Source of the DNA: PLanc-01 sp034678485
GTDB lineage: Bacteria; Planctomycetota; Phycisphaerae; Sedimentisphaerales; Anaerobacaceae
Direction of reading: 5' to 3'
Assembly: GCA_034678485.1 (NCBI GenBank)
Contig: JAXDBU010000113.1
Coordinates: 1 to 64,000 of the forward strand
DNA length: 64,000 bases
Shown here: positions 1-8,114 of the stretch, one piece after another
Layout of the letters: each line of letters opens with the position of its first letter
Position numbering within the stretch: the stretch's first letter is position 1
Notes under the pieces: model-generated
Seen by the model: only the letters and a program-made list of their open reading frames with translations
Told to the model about the DNA's origin: nothing
Databases searched by the model: none
Program-made: the position numbers and the translations under genes

Positions 1-799
1 GGCCGCACAGGTCAAACCGCGGCGTAAACGACTCTCCGACATCCAGGCTCAAACGGCTGAACCATCCTGCGGTCCCAAACCCCAACGGCGGTGCCTGTCA
101 GACGTCGCGCGGGCCGAGACCGAGGAATCTCTGCCCGAGCGTCCATCTCCCGGCACAAGACCTCGCCTGGCGATCACGCCTGCTCCGACCGCCGTGGTGG
201 AGATGCCGGACGATTCCGGCACAGTGCCTATCTATGACGGAGCGCCGGGCTGCACTGAGCCTGACGCGACGGCGCCGGCCTCCCAGGATGCGACTGGCGT
301 CGAGCAGCCGATCGCGGAACTGCAGGGCAAACAGAGTTTCCCGGTGGCAGCCGCCGGCGGCTTGTTGGCCGCCGTAGTCGGGGCCATGCTGTGGGCTGTC
401 GTCACCACCATGACGAACCTCCACATCGCCTGGATGGCTGTCGTCGTGGGTCTGCTGGTCAGCAGCGTGGTCCGCGTCCTCGGCGGGGGTTTCGACAAGT
501 CCTTCGGCTGGTTGGGAGCCGCCCTGGTTCTCGTCGGCTGCCTGCTCGGCAGTCATCTGACCAACTGCATGCTCATTGCGCGGGAGGCGGAACTCTCCAC
601 GACCGCCGTGCTGGCACGAGGCAATCCGCTTGCCATTATCCGGCTGACGATCGACACGTTCCATCCCCTGGACATTCTGTTCTACGGCCTGGCCGTCTAC
701 GAAGGCTATCGACTCTCCTTTCAGCGAATCGCGAAGGTCCAGAACGCACAGCCTCTCGCCGCAGCCGGTGTTGGTCAGAAGGACGCGATTGACTTGTAG
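1..799 (+). CDS. Membrane protein, 5' end outside window
   Basis: The frame is open from the left edge, so the gene begins upstream; GTG at 194 is only an internal start candidate. The visible product is about 265 residues. Its first 80 or so are polar, rich in Pro and Arg, and hold two Cys. The rest has about three hydrophobic segments (around VAAAGGLLAAVVGAMLWAVV, then WMAVVVGLLVSSVV, then GAALVLVGCLLGSHL). A short soluble tail ends in GQKDAIDL. This is the layout of small planctomycete inner-membrane proteins with a cytoplasmic, sometimes zinc-ribbon, N-terminus. I do not recognise the family. The stop is followed by a 226-bp gap that carries the promoter of the next gene, so it is probably not co-transcribed with it. 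Confidence 0.6.
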   Translation, partial: AAQVKPRRKRLSDIQAQTAEPSCGPKPQRRCLSDVARAETEESLPERPSPGTRPRLAITPAPTAVVEMPDDSGTVPIYDGAPGCTEPDATAPASQDATGVEQPIAELQGKQSFPVAAAGGLLAAVVGAMLWAVVTTMTNLHIAWMAVVVGLLVSSVVRVLGGGFDKSFGWLGAALVLVGCLLGSHLTNCMLIAREAELSTTAVLARGNPLAIIRLTIDTFHPLDILFYGLAVYEGYRLSFQRIAKVQNAQPLAAAGVGQKDAIDL

Positions 800-940
800 C
801 GTGCCCACGAGGGCATATCCTCGTATGGAAGACAGCGTCCTGCGGCGTCACCGCACACCGCCCTGCTCGCCTCCCCAAGCCCATGTCCCCGTCGTGAGAG
901 CGCCCCTGCACCTCATCGCCCCCTCGTCCGGCAAAATGCC

Positions 941-969
941 TTGACACCGCAATTTTCGGCCAAGATAAT
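941..969 (+). promoter_or_regulatory. Sigma-70 type promoter for the sugar catabolism operon
   Basis: TTGACA at 941-946, a 17-nt spacer, and GATAAT at 964-969. This is one mismatch from the full vegetative consensus. It lies 57 bp before the ATG at 1026. Confidence 0.75.
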
Positions 970-1025
970 GCGTCTGTACTCGTGCAATGCAGTTCAGATC
1001 GGGCATTTCTTGGAAAGGCCGCAGG

Positions 1026-2831
1026 ATGAGCAGGGTTCGAAGCACGCGACGGGAGTTTCTCAGGAGTTCGGTAGCCCTCGGTGCGGGGATCGCGGCGGCC
1101 GGCCCACTCCAACGAATCCTGACGGCGGCCACGTCGGGATCGAAGATGAAGTTCGGGCTCGTCACCTACCTGTGGGGTCAGGACTGGGATCTCCCGACGG
1201 TGATTGCCAACTGCGAAAAGACCGACGTGCTCGGCGTGGAACTGCGAACGGAGCATGCCCACGGCGTGGAGGCCACCCTGACCGAGCCGCAGCGGCGCGA
1301 CGTGAAGAAGCGATTCGCCGACAGCCGCGTGACACTCGTCGGCTTCGGAACGAACTTCGCGTTCCATTATCCCGAGTCAGATCGGGTCGCGAAGGAGATC
1401 GAGGGCGCCAAGCAGTACATCAAACTCGCCTATGACTGTGGCGCATCGGGCGTGAAGGTCAAGCCGAACGACCTGCCGAAGGGACTGCCCTACGAAAAGA
1501 CGATCGAGCAAATCGGTCGTTCTCTCAATGAGCTGGGCAGATTCGCGGCAGACTACAATCAACAGGTGCGTCTGGAGGTCCACGGCGGCTGTTCCCTCCT
1601 GCCGACCATCAAGGCCATCATGGACGTCGCGGATCATCCAAGCGTCGCAGTCTGCTGGAACTGCAACGGCCAGGACCTCGAAGGTATGGGACTGGCCTAT
1701 AACTTCAACCTGGTCCGGTCTCGATTCGGCGACACCGCCCACGTCCGCGAACTGAATCTCAGCGACTACCCCTATCAGGAGCTGATGAACCTGCTCGTTG
1801 TGACAGACTACGCAGGCTGGGTCCTGCTCGAGGCAAGGACCAAGCCCGCGGACCGCGTCCAGGCGCTGGCCGAGCAGCGAGAGGTTTTCGAGCAGATGGT
1901 CGCCAAAGCCCGGGCAGGCGGCGGCGCCCCAGCCGAGGGGGTCAAGCTCACCGAGAAGGACGACCGCGTCACGGTGGAGATCGACGGCAACCTGTTCACC
2001 GAGTATCGATTCCGGGAGCCGCAGCGGCCCTTCTTCTATCCGGTGATTGGACCGACGGGCCAACCGGTGATGCGACATTGGCCGGTCGAGGACAGTGATC
2101 CGAACGACGATCGTGATCATGTGCATCAGAAGTCCCTCTGGTTCACGCACGGCGCTGTCAATGGCATCGATTTCTGGTCGGACGGCAAGGGTAAGATCGT
2201 CCACGACAAGTTCATCGAGGTCAGTTCGGGCCCGAAGGTGGGCGTGATCGCCTCGCAAAACAAGTGGGTCGCCCCGGACGGCAAGGTCGTCTGCACGGAC
2301 GTGCGGACGCACCGATTCTACAACACGCCCGGCGGACAGATCATGGACTTTGAGGTCACCATCCATGCCTCCAACGGCGAGGTGAAACTGGGCGATACGA
2401 AGGAGGGCTCCATGGCCATCCGCCTGACCCCGTCGATGCAACTGACGCCGACGAAAGCCATGAAATCCAGGGGCGAAGCGGCCAAGGGACACATCATCAA
2501 CAGCGAAGGCCAGACCGACGGCGGCGCCTGGGGCAAGCGGGCGAAGTGGTGCGACTACTACGGTCCCGTCAAGGACGAGATCGTGGGCGTGGCGATCTTC
2601 GATCATCCGAGCAACCCGCGCCATCCGACGTGGTGGCACGTTCGGGACTACGGTCTGTTCGCGGTCAATCCCTTCGGCATCCACGACTTTGAGAAGAAAC
2701 CCGCCGGCACGGGTGATCTGGTCATCCCCGCCGGCGAGAGCGTGACGTTCAAATACCGTTTCTACTTCCACAGAGGCGATGACAAACAAGGCAAAGTGGC
2801 GGATCGCTATGCCGAGTACGCCGCGAAGTAA
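1026..2831 (+). CDS. Tat-exported sugar isomerase/epimerase fused to a DUF6807 (PmoA-like) domain
   Basis: A 601-residue product. Start ATG 1026 is chosen over 987 because it follows GCAGG and puts the twin-arginine motif (STRREFLRSS) near residue 10. Residues about 35-300 read as a xylose-isomerase-like TIM barrel of the AP-endonuclease-2 superfamily (KFGLVTYLWGQDW; LEVHGGCS; CWNCNGQD), the fold of sugar phosphate isomerases and epimerases. From about residue 320 the sequence becomes a DUF6807 domain, misleadingly called methane oxygenase PmoA in Pfam (RPFFYPVIGPTG; DHVHQKSLWFTHG; HPTWWHVRDYG). These two domains usually occur as separate proteins. It is the first gene of an operon with a MocA oxidoreductase and a second isomerase. 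A role in modifying or cleaving an unusual sugar in the periplasm is inferred; the substrate is unknown. Confidence 0.8.
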   Translation: MSRVRSTRREFLRSSVALGAGIAAAGPLQRILTAATSGSKMKFGLVTYLWGQDWDLPTVIANCEKTDVLGVELRTEHAHGVEATLTEPQRRDVKKRFADSRVTLVGFGTNFAFHYPESDRVAKEIEGAKQYIKLAYDCGASGVKVKPNDLPKGLPYEKTIEQIGRSLNELGRFAADYNQQVRLEVHGGCSLLPTIKAIMDVADHPSVAVCWNCNGQDLEGMGLAYNFNLVRSRFGDTAHVRELNLSDYPYQELMNLLVVTDYAGWVLLEARTKPADRVQALAEQREVFEQMVAKARAGGGAPAEGVKLTEKDDRVTVEIDGNLFTEYRFREPQRPFFYPVIGPTGQPVMRHWPVEDSDPNDDRDHVHQKSLWFTHGAVNGIDFWSDGKGKIVHDKFIEVSSGPKVGVIASQNKWVAPDGKVVCTDVRTHRFYNTPGGQIMDFEVTIHASNGEVKLGDTKEGSMAIRLTPSMQLTPTKAMKSRGEAAKGHIINSEGQTDGGAWGKRAKWCDYYGPVKDEIVGVAIFDHPSNPRHPTWWHVRDYGLFAVNPFGIHDFEKKPAGTGDLVIPAGESVTFKYRFYFHRGDDKQGKVADRYAEYAAK

Positions 2832-2921
2832 TTGATTACGGATGACTGATGATTGCGACAACAGTCCCGAGTTCAGATCGTCAATCATCAATCATCGATC
2901 ATCAATCAGAAAGGAAGAGCT
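2832..2921 (+). repeat. ATGATTGATG-type palindromic intergenic repeat
   Basis: Short iterations of GATTGAT/ATCAATC in opposite orientation surround a unique centre. Related arrays lie at 4398-4498 and 33477-33557. A ribosome binding site for the next gene (AAGGAAGAG, 2911-2919) sits at the right edge. Confidence 0.6.
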
Positions 2922-4397
2922 ATGAGCAAGTTGACGCGTCGTGATTTCATCCGCAGTTCGATGGCCGTGGGCGCCGGTCTGGCGATGGCCGGGCCGACTT
3001 CCCGTGTGCTCGGGGCCAATGACGACATCCGTTTGGGCATCATCGGCGTCGGCAGCCAGGGCGGCGGGCATATGGGTATCTTCAGCAAGATCCCCGGCGT
3101 CCGACTCGTGGCGATTTGCGACGCTGACCGCGACCATGTCGAGAGAAGGGCCGCGAACTTCGAAAAGGAGAAGGGCGTCAAGCTCCAGACCTATACCGAC
3201 ATGCGGGAACTGCTCGACAACAAGGAGATCGACGCGGTGACCTCCGCCACGCCGAACCACTGGCACGCCCTCACGACGGTCTGGGCCTGCCAGGCGGGCA
3301 AGGACATCTATATCGAGAAGCCTGCTTCCCACGAGATCTGGGAAGGGCGCAAGATGGTCGAGGCCGCCCGCAAGTACAATCGCATCGTCCAGATCGGCAC
3401 GCAGAAGCGATCCTCCGAGGCACATCCCGCCGCATACCAGTGGATTCGCGAAGGCAATATCGGCAAGATCCTCTGGTCTCGCGGCTTCTGTTACAAGGGT
3501 CGAGGTCCCAACACCAATGGGATCGTCCACGGGACGAACGGGCCCAAGGCCGTCCCGGAGAGCGTGGACTACAACCGCTGGTGCGGCCCGGCCGACATGG
3601 TCCCGTTGTGTCGCACGGAACTGCACTACGTCTGGCACTGGGTTTGGAACACGGGCAACGGCGACATCGGCAACCAGGGCCCCCACGAGATGGACATCGC
3701 CCGCTGGGCGCTGGGCGATCCGGGACTTCCGACGCGGTGCTTCAGCATCGGAGGCCGGTTTGGCGTCAGCCACGTCGGCGACGTCGGCGAGACGGCCAAC
3801 ACACAGATCGCCTTCTTCGACTACAAGCCGGCGCCGCTGATCTTCGAGGTCCGCGGCCTGCCTCGCAAGAAGGACGACAGGGCCATGGATCATTTCCGCG
3901 GGACACGCGTCGGCAATTGCCTTCAGTGCGAGGGCGGCTACTTCGTGTCCGACGACGGCGGCGGCTGGGTCTACGACAACGACGGCAAGAAGATCCAGCA
4001 GTTCACCGGTCGCGGCGGCGCTGGCCACCATGAGAACTTCATCAAGGCCGTCCGCAGCCGCAAACGAGAAGACCAGAACGCCGACATCGAAATCGGGCAC
4101 CTGTCCGCTTCGCTGTGCCACATGGCTAATACGTCCTATCGCATCGGCAAGAAGGCGACGGTCGATGAGATCAAAGCCGCCATCGGCGACAATGCGGAAA
4201 TGATGGACTCGTTCGAGAGGATGCTCCAGCACCTGGCCGCCAACGAAGTCGATCTGGAGAAAGAGCCCATCACGCTCGGACCCGTCCTGACGATGGACCC
4301 GCAGGCGGAACGCTACGTCGGCGAGAACAGCAGTCTCGCGAACATGTTCATCAAACGGAACTACCGCGAGCCGTTCGTGATCCCGGAACAAGTCTGA
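2922..4397 (+). CDS. Tat-exported Gfo/Idh/MocA family oxidoreductase
   Basis: A 491-residue product. ATG 2922 follows AAGGAAGAG and gives a twin-arginine leader (KLTRRDFIRSS); upstream in-frame codons lie in the repeat. The Rossmann region starts near residue 37 (IRLGIIGVGSQGGGHMG). It is followed by the family's EKP motif (DIYIEKPASHE), which holds the catalytic lysine region, and a long C-terminal alpha/beta domain with a GNGDIGNQGPHEMDIARW stretch typical of planctomycete members. The enzyme is expected to use a tightly bound NAD(P) to oxidise or reduce a sugar at a hydroxyl group, probably in the periplasm. Its two isomerase neighbours fit a pathway such as 3-keto-sugar or inositol processing, but the substrate cannot be read from the sequence. 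Confidence 0.88.
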   Translation: MSKLTRRDFIRSSMAVGAGLAMAGPTSRVLGANDDIRLGIIGVGSQGGGHMGIFSKIPGVRLVAICDADRDHVERRAANFEKEKGVKLQTYTDMRELLDNKEIDAVTSATPNHWHALTTVWACQAGKDIYIEKPASHEIWEGRKMVEAARKYNRIVQIGTQKRSSEAHPAAYQWIREGNIGKILWSRGFCYKGRGPNTNGIVHGTNGPKAVPESVDYNRWCGPADMVPLCRTELHYVWHWVWNTGNGDIGNQGPHEMDIARWALGDPGLPTRCFSIGGRFGVSHVGDVGETANTQIAFFDYKPAPLIFEVRGLPRKKDDRAMDHFRGTRVGNCLQCEGGYFVSDDGGGWVYDNDGKKIQQFTGRGGAGHHENFIKAVRSRKREDQNADIEIGHLSASLCHMANTSYRIGKKATVDEIKAAIGDNAEMMDSFERMLQHLAANEVDLEKEPITLGPVLTMDPQAERYVGENSSLANMFIKRNYREPFVIPEQV

Positions 4398-4498
4398 GGA
4401 TCTGATGATTGATAAAGGATGATGGATGATTGAGAAGAAGGTTTTGCCCTTCCGCTTCAATCATCCATTATCCATCATCCTCAATCAATTGGTGATTG
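4398..4498 (+). repeat. Inverted ATGATGGATGATT repeat (hairpin)
   Basis: GGATGATGGATGATTGA (starting near 4418) and TCAATCATCCATTATCC (starting near 4458) form the arms of an imperfect hairpin filling the gap between two operon genes. The next gene starts right at its edge with no Shine-Dalgarno sequence. Confidence 0.65.
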
Positions 4499-5458
4499 AT
4501 GAAGTTCGCACTCTGCAACGAGATGTTCGAGAACACGCCGATGGCTCAGGTCGCCTCGGTCGCGGCCAAACTCGGCTATCATGGCATTGAGATCGCGCCG
4601 TTCACTCTTGGGCCATCGGCTACGGAGATCCCGGCTGCCAAGCGCAAGGAGACCCGCAAGGCCATCGAGGACCATGGGTTGGAGACGGTCGGCCTGCACT
4701 GGCTGTTCGCAGGACCCAAGGGCCTGCATATGACCACGCCGGAACAGACCACCTGGCAGCATACGCGGGACTACCTGGCCGCCCTGCTGGACCTGTGCAG
4801 CGACCTCGGCGGTAAGGTCCTCGTCCTCGGCTCGCCCAAGCAACGAAACATCCTCTGGGAAAATCCGAAATCCGAATCTCGAAATTCGAAACAAGCGCAA
4901 AAGCCCGAAATACCAAATTCGAAACAGGGTGGGTCCGGCGACAGCGTTTCGGTCCTTGGTGCTTCGGATTTTGGATTTGTTTCGGATTTCGAATTTCGAA
5001 AATCGAATTTATACCAGGGCGCCTGGAGACGGGCAGTCGATCTGCTCGGCTCCGTGGTCGAGCAGGCCGGCAAGCTGGGTCTGACGATCTGCTTCGAGCC
5101 GCTGGCCCCCGTCGAGACGAACTTCATCAACACGGTCGAAGAGGGCATGAAGCTGGTCCGCGAGGTGAATCATCCAAGCTTGAAGATCCATCTCGACGTC
5201 AAGGCGATGTGTTCCGAGGGCAAGCCGGTCGCGGAGATCATCCGCTCGGTAAAGGCCAAAGACGTGGGCCATTTCCACGTCAACGACGCGAACCTCTACG
5301 GCCCCGGTATGGGTGACGTCGGTTATGCCCCCATCGCCCAGGCGGTCCGCGACATCGGCTACGACAAATGGCTCTCGGTCGAGGTCTTCAAGTACGATCC
5401 CGCCCCCGAGACGATTGCGAAAAAGAGCATCGACTACCTCCGTCGGTTCTGGCCATGA
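4499..5458 (+). CDS. Sugar phosphate isomerase/epimerase with an in-frame repeat insertion
   Basis: A 319-residue TIM-barrel protein of the xylose-isomerase-like superfamily (MKFALCNEMFENTPM; GYHGIEIAPFT; CFEPLAPVETNF; IHLDVKAMCSEG; GHFHVNDANLYGPGMGDVGY). The metal-binding Glu, Asp, His and Glu positions of the barrel appear intact. Between GSPKQRNIL and YQGAWRRAVDLL lie about 53 foreign residues, low in complexity and rich in Ser, Lys and Phe (KSESRNSK; SDFGFVSDFEFRKSN). These are encoded by a palindromic repeat element (4857-5017) that is in frame and free of stops. In homologues this is a short loop before a helix, so the insertion may be tolerated. ATG 4499 has no clear ribosome binding site; TTG 4496 is an alternative. 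Last gene of the operon, followed by a terminator. Confidence 0.82.
   Translation: MKFALCNEMFENTPMAQVASVAAKLGYHGIEIAPFTLGPSATEIPAAKRKETRKAIEDHGLETVGLHWLFAGPKGLHMTTPEQTTWQHTRDYLAALLDLCSDLGGKVLVLGSPKQRNILWENPKSESRNSKQAQKPEIPNSKQGGSGDSVSVLGASDFGFVSDFEFRKSNLYQGAWRRAVDLLGSVVEQAGKLGLTICFEPLAPVETNFINTVEEGMKLVREVNHPSLKIHLDVKAMCSEGKPVAEIIRSVKAKDVGHFHVNDANLYGPGMGDVGYAPIAQAVRDIGYDKWLSVEVFKYDPAPETIAKKSIDYLRRFWP
4857..5017 (+). repeat. Palindromic mobile element inserted inside the isomerase CDS
   Basis: The left arm (AAATCCGAAATCC... to CGAAACAAG, ending near 4892) is matched in reverse complement by the right arm (TTTGTTTCGGATTTCGAA... to ATCGAATTT, ending near 5011), with a second inner pair. The centre holds GGCGACAGCGTTTCGGTC (4937-4954), found again at 28431-28448. 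Its AT-rich composition contrasts with the GC-rich gene. Confidence 0.8.
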
Positions 5459-5491
5459 TGAACATCCATCCGGCAGCACGATCACGAACTC

Positions 5492-5530
5492 GCGAGGCAG
5501 GCCCGGAAGCCTGCCTCGCTTGTTTCTCGA
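5492..5530 (+). terminator. Rho-independent terminator of the isomerase operon
   Basis: GCGAGGCAGGC (5492-5502) pairs perfectly with GCCTGCCTCGC (5509-5519) across a 6-nt loop, followed by TTGTTTCTC. Confidence 0.8.
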
Positions 5531-5617
5531 AGGCGCCACAGGCAATGGCGGTGTGGATGGCACACCCTGTGACAGCATCCATCTGAGAATGGTGGTCGGC
5601 CCGCTGTCACATGGCCT

Positions 5618-5673
5618 GTTTGGAGTTCCGCGTCTACGCGGTTCTGAGCCGCCTGAAGGGGGGAACTCCAAAC
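5618..5673. repeat. Inverted-repeat element with 12-bp arms
   Basis: GTTTGGAGTTCC (5618-5629) and GGAACTCCAAAC (5662-5673) are perfect inverted repeats around a GC-rich 32-nt centre that can form an inner hairpin. It lies between the convergent operon end and the sigma factor gene. The rest of 5531-5738 shows no gene. Confidence 0.65.
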
Positions 5674-5738
5674 TGTGTCCGCGACCTTCATCCACCGTTC
5701 TCGGGTGGACAGCGCACCCCAGAGAGCCTCATGTTCAC

Positions 5739-6305
5739 CTATACGCGGCAGGCGAGATGCTTCTTGAGCGTCTTCTTGGCCCGGTGAAAATGGACACGGG
5801 CCTTCTGCGGCGTCGTTTGCGTCCTCGCGGCGATCTCCGTATACGGCAGGTCCTCGTAGCATCGCAGGTGCAGGATGTTCCGCTGCTCGTGGTTGAGCCG
5901 GGCGATGGCGGCCGAGACCTCCCCCAGCGTCTCGTCACGAACCTGGGCATCCAGGGCACTGATGTCACTGTCGCACGCGTCGGGCTCGGTATCTCGCGAG
6001 ACGAGCATCGTTCGTTCGTAAAGGAACCGCAGCCGCCGGCGGCGGAGCCGGTTGCGGATCTTGCTCCAGGCAATTCGGTAGATCCAGGGCCAGAACCGTT
6101 CGTCGTCACGCAACGAGCCGAGCCGGCGGAGCATCGTCAGGAGCGTCTCCTGGACGATGTCCTCCGCGGCATCGCGGTCCAGCGTGGTCCGCAACACAAA
6201 GGGGTACAGCCGCTCCCAGACGAGCACGGCCAGCCGGCCCATCGCGGCCTGTTCGCCCGATCGCGCACCCACGAGAAACTGAATGTATCCGCTACTATCG
6301 CACAT
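5739..6305 (-). CDS. ECF-type RNA polymerase sigma factor
   Basis: A 188-residue product. ATG at 6305 is chosen because the longer frame above it overlaps the real upstream gene, and GGCGAGGAC precedes this ATG. Region 2 is seen at about residues 20-90 (RDAAEDIVQETLLTMLRRL; FWPWIYRIAWSKIRNRLRR). Region 4 is at about 125-180 (LNHEQRNILHLRCYEDLPYTEIA, then a helix-turn-helix ending KARVHFHRAKKTLKKHL). No sigma 1.1 or 3 region and no neighbouring anti-sigma gene are seen. It follows a membrane protein by 92 bp on the same strand and may be the last gene of the GntR/ABC unit. That context suggests control of an envelope response through the membrane protein, which is inference only. Confidence 0.85.
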   Translation of the reverse strand: MCDSSGYIQFLVGARSGEQAAMGRLAVLVWERLYPFVLRTTLDRDAAEDIVQETLLTMLRRLGSLRDDERFWPWIYRIAWSKIRNRLRRRRLRFLYERTMLVSRDTEPDACDSDISALDAQVRDETLGEVSAAIARLNHEQRNILHLRCYEDLPYTEIAARTQTTPQKARVHFHRAKKTLKKHLACRV

Positions 6306-6397
6306 CGGAGTAGTCCTCGCCCATATAAGGCCGACAATGCGACAGGAGTAACGGGAAAACGTGAAGCGCCAAGGCTTCGGACTCGACACGCTGGATG

Positions 6398-8104
6398 TCA
6401 CGCGTCGGACTTCGTCGGTTGACTTGTCTCCTCCGCCCGCGAGGGCGATGCGGCCTCGACCTGTTCCGCTTCGCCCAGCACGCGCCACGCAGGCGGAATC
6501 AACTCGGGCACCGCCCACACGCTTCCGCAATGATGGCACTTCTCCATGTCGGGCCGGCGGCCCAAGCCGCAGTTCGCACACGTGACCAGCGTTCCCTTCG
6601 GCCGGGTCAGCCGATACGCAACATACGCCGGAAGGCCGAAGACAACGGTCCCAACTACCCAGGCCTTCCGGGTTTTCCTGGCCAGTCCAATCCAAGCCGC
6701 GTCGCGGGCGACCCGTTCGGCGAGGAATCCATAGAAGAACAACCCAGGTATCATGTAGCAGAAGACCCGCCCAAATCTCTCCCACCACATCATGTCCCCC
6801 CCTGCCCTGGCGACCATGGCGACGAACGAGTCCGGCAACAGAAGCACCGACCGAAAGCCCGCGGTCGCCTCTTGGTGCGGGCTCGCGAAATAGGACGCGA
6901 GCACGAGCACCGGCGGATGCAGGCTCTCCAAGATCAGCTTCGCACTGGTCAGGGATCGCGCACCGGGAAGGTGGTAGTAAGCCGCCTGCGCGGAGCATCG
7001 CAGGGATTCTCCGACCCGGCCCGATGCGGATTTGCCGTATTCGTGGAACATCGTCCCACCACTCTCGATGACCCTACCGTTGGGATCGAAGCACGCCACC
7101 TCCACCGCCAGCATCTCCCGAGACAGCGTCGCGACGGCACAGCCGCGATAAGTCCATTCAGGACCCTGCCGAGCGTTACATACGCCGAAAGGAAGTGCGA
7201 AATAGGCAACGACATCGTCCGGCGTGACCGGCCGAGCCACGCCTAAAGGCGACATCGGCGTCGGCAGACGCCCGGCAACGCCGGCGATCTGGAGCGTCTG
7301 CACATCGAGCAGATCGATCCGCCCGGATGCATCCAGGACCAACACTCGATCGCCCCCGAAGTACTGCGTCAGGACGGGCGATTCGACGTTCGTCGGGCAC
7401 GGAACCGCCATGTGGATTGCCCCGAAGTTCCTCTCGATAGACCCGATCTGGACCGGGTGATGATTGTTCGCATCCGCCAGTTCCGGGCCTTGCCGGACGG
7501 AAGATCCTCTGGCGTCCCATTGGATAGCGAAGAACCTCTTCTGCCCACGATCATAGACAAGCAACGACGATCCGGCATAGGGGTCCGCGATCGGAGAGCT
7601 GAATCGCCCGAGTTTCTCGTCGGGCTTGTCGCCGGCCCCGTTCGGTCCCGCATAGTGGCGGAACTTGTGGTGCGTCGGCCTGGTGTCACGTTCATGGCGG
7701 TAAGGGTCCTCCCCTTCGTAGATGAACAGACCCAGCGAGGAGTCATAGCGGAGCGGCGCCGATTGCTCGTCTCGCAGACGGACCAGCCAGCGCCACCCGT
7801 CCGATGCTCCCGGGAACGCATTCGAGCCCAGGTACTGCGCGGCGCCAAGGCCGTAGAAGAGACGCTGAGTCTCCCCCATGGCGGCGGTCACGATCGCAGG
7901 CGCCAGCAGATTCGGGTCTGTGCCCTCTTCGCCGGCGACACGACGCGACGGACGGATCACCACCTCACGAGCCGAAGGGGGCAGGAGCAGATGCCGGTCG
8001 AAACTGCACAGCCACCGCGCCCAGAACAGACCGGTGCACAGCAGGATCGTCGCAATCACGCCCGTCGCCAGGGCATTCACAAGGTATCGTCTCGATGCGT
8101 TCAT
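6398..8104 (-). CDS. Membrane protein with C-terminal zinc ribbon
   Basis: A 568-residue product of no family known to me. One transmembrane segment lies near residues 10-30 (LATGVIATILLCTGLFWARW). A large extracytoplasmic domain of about 400 residues follows, with beta-propeller-like features (LVYDRGQKRFFAIQWD; LVLDASGRIDLLDVQTLQ). Two or more membrane helices come at about 455-520 (VFCYMIPGLFFYGFLAE; AWVVGTVVFGLPAYVAYRL). The cytoplasmic tail holds a zinc ribbon, CANC...CHHC. It begins 10 bp after the ABC permease gene ends, so it is co-transcribed. It may be a sensor or partner of the transporter. Confidence 0.75.
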   Translation of the reverse strand: MNASRRYLVNALATGVIATILLCTGLFWARWLCSFDRHLLLPPSAREVVIRPSRRVAGEEGTDPNLLAPAIVTAAMGETQRLFYGLGAAQYLGSNAFPGASDGWRWLVRLRDEQSAPLRYDSSLGLFIYEGEDPYRHERDTRPTHHKFRHYAGPNGAGDKPDEKLGRFSSPIADPYAGSSLLVYDRGQKRFFAIQWDARGSSVRQGPELADANNHHPVQIGSIERNFGAIHMAVPCPTNVESPVLTQYFGGDRVLVLDASGRIDLLDVQTLQIAGVAGRLPTPMSPLGVARPVTPDDVVAYFALPFGVCNARQGPEWTYRGCAVATLSREMLAVEVACFDPNGRVIESGGTMFHEYGKSASGRVGESLRCSAQAAYYHLPGARSLTSAKLILESLHPPVLVLASYFASPHQEATAGFRSVLLLPDSFVAMVARAGGDMMWWERFGRVFCYMIPGLFFYGFLAERVARDAAWIGLARKTRKAWVVGTVVFGLPAYVAYRLTRPKGTLVTCANCGLGRRPDMEKCHHCGSVWAVPELIPPAWRVLGEAEQVEAASPSRAEETSQPTKSDA

Positions 8105-8114
8105 GATTCATGCC

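Noticed and set aside
1377..2891. Minus-strand frame of about 500 codons over the isomerase-DUF6807 gene; similar at 2892-4460
   Set aside because: Antisense shadows in GC-rich DNA; products are Asp/Val/Arg/His-rich without recognisable domains.
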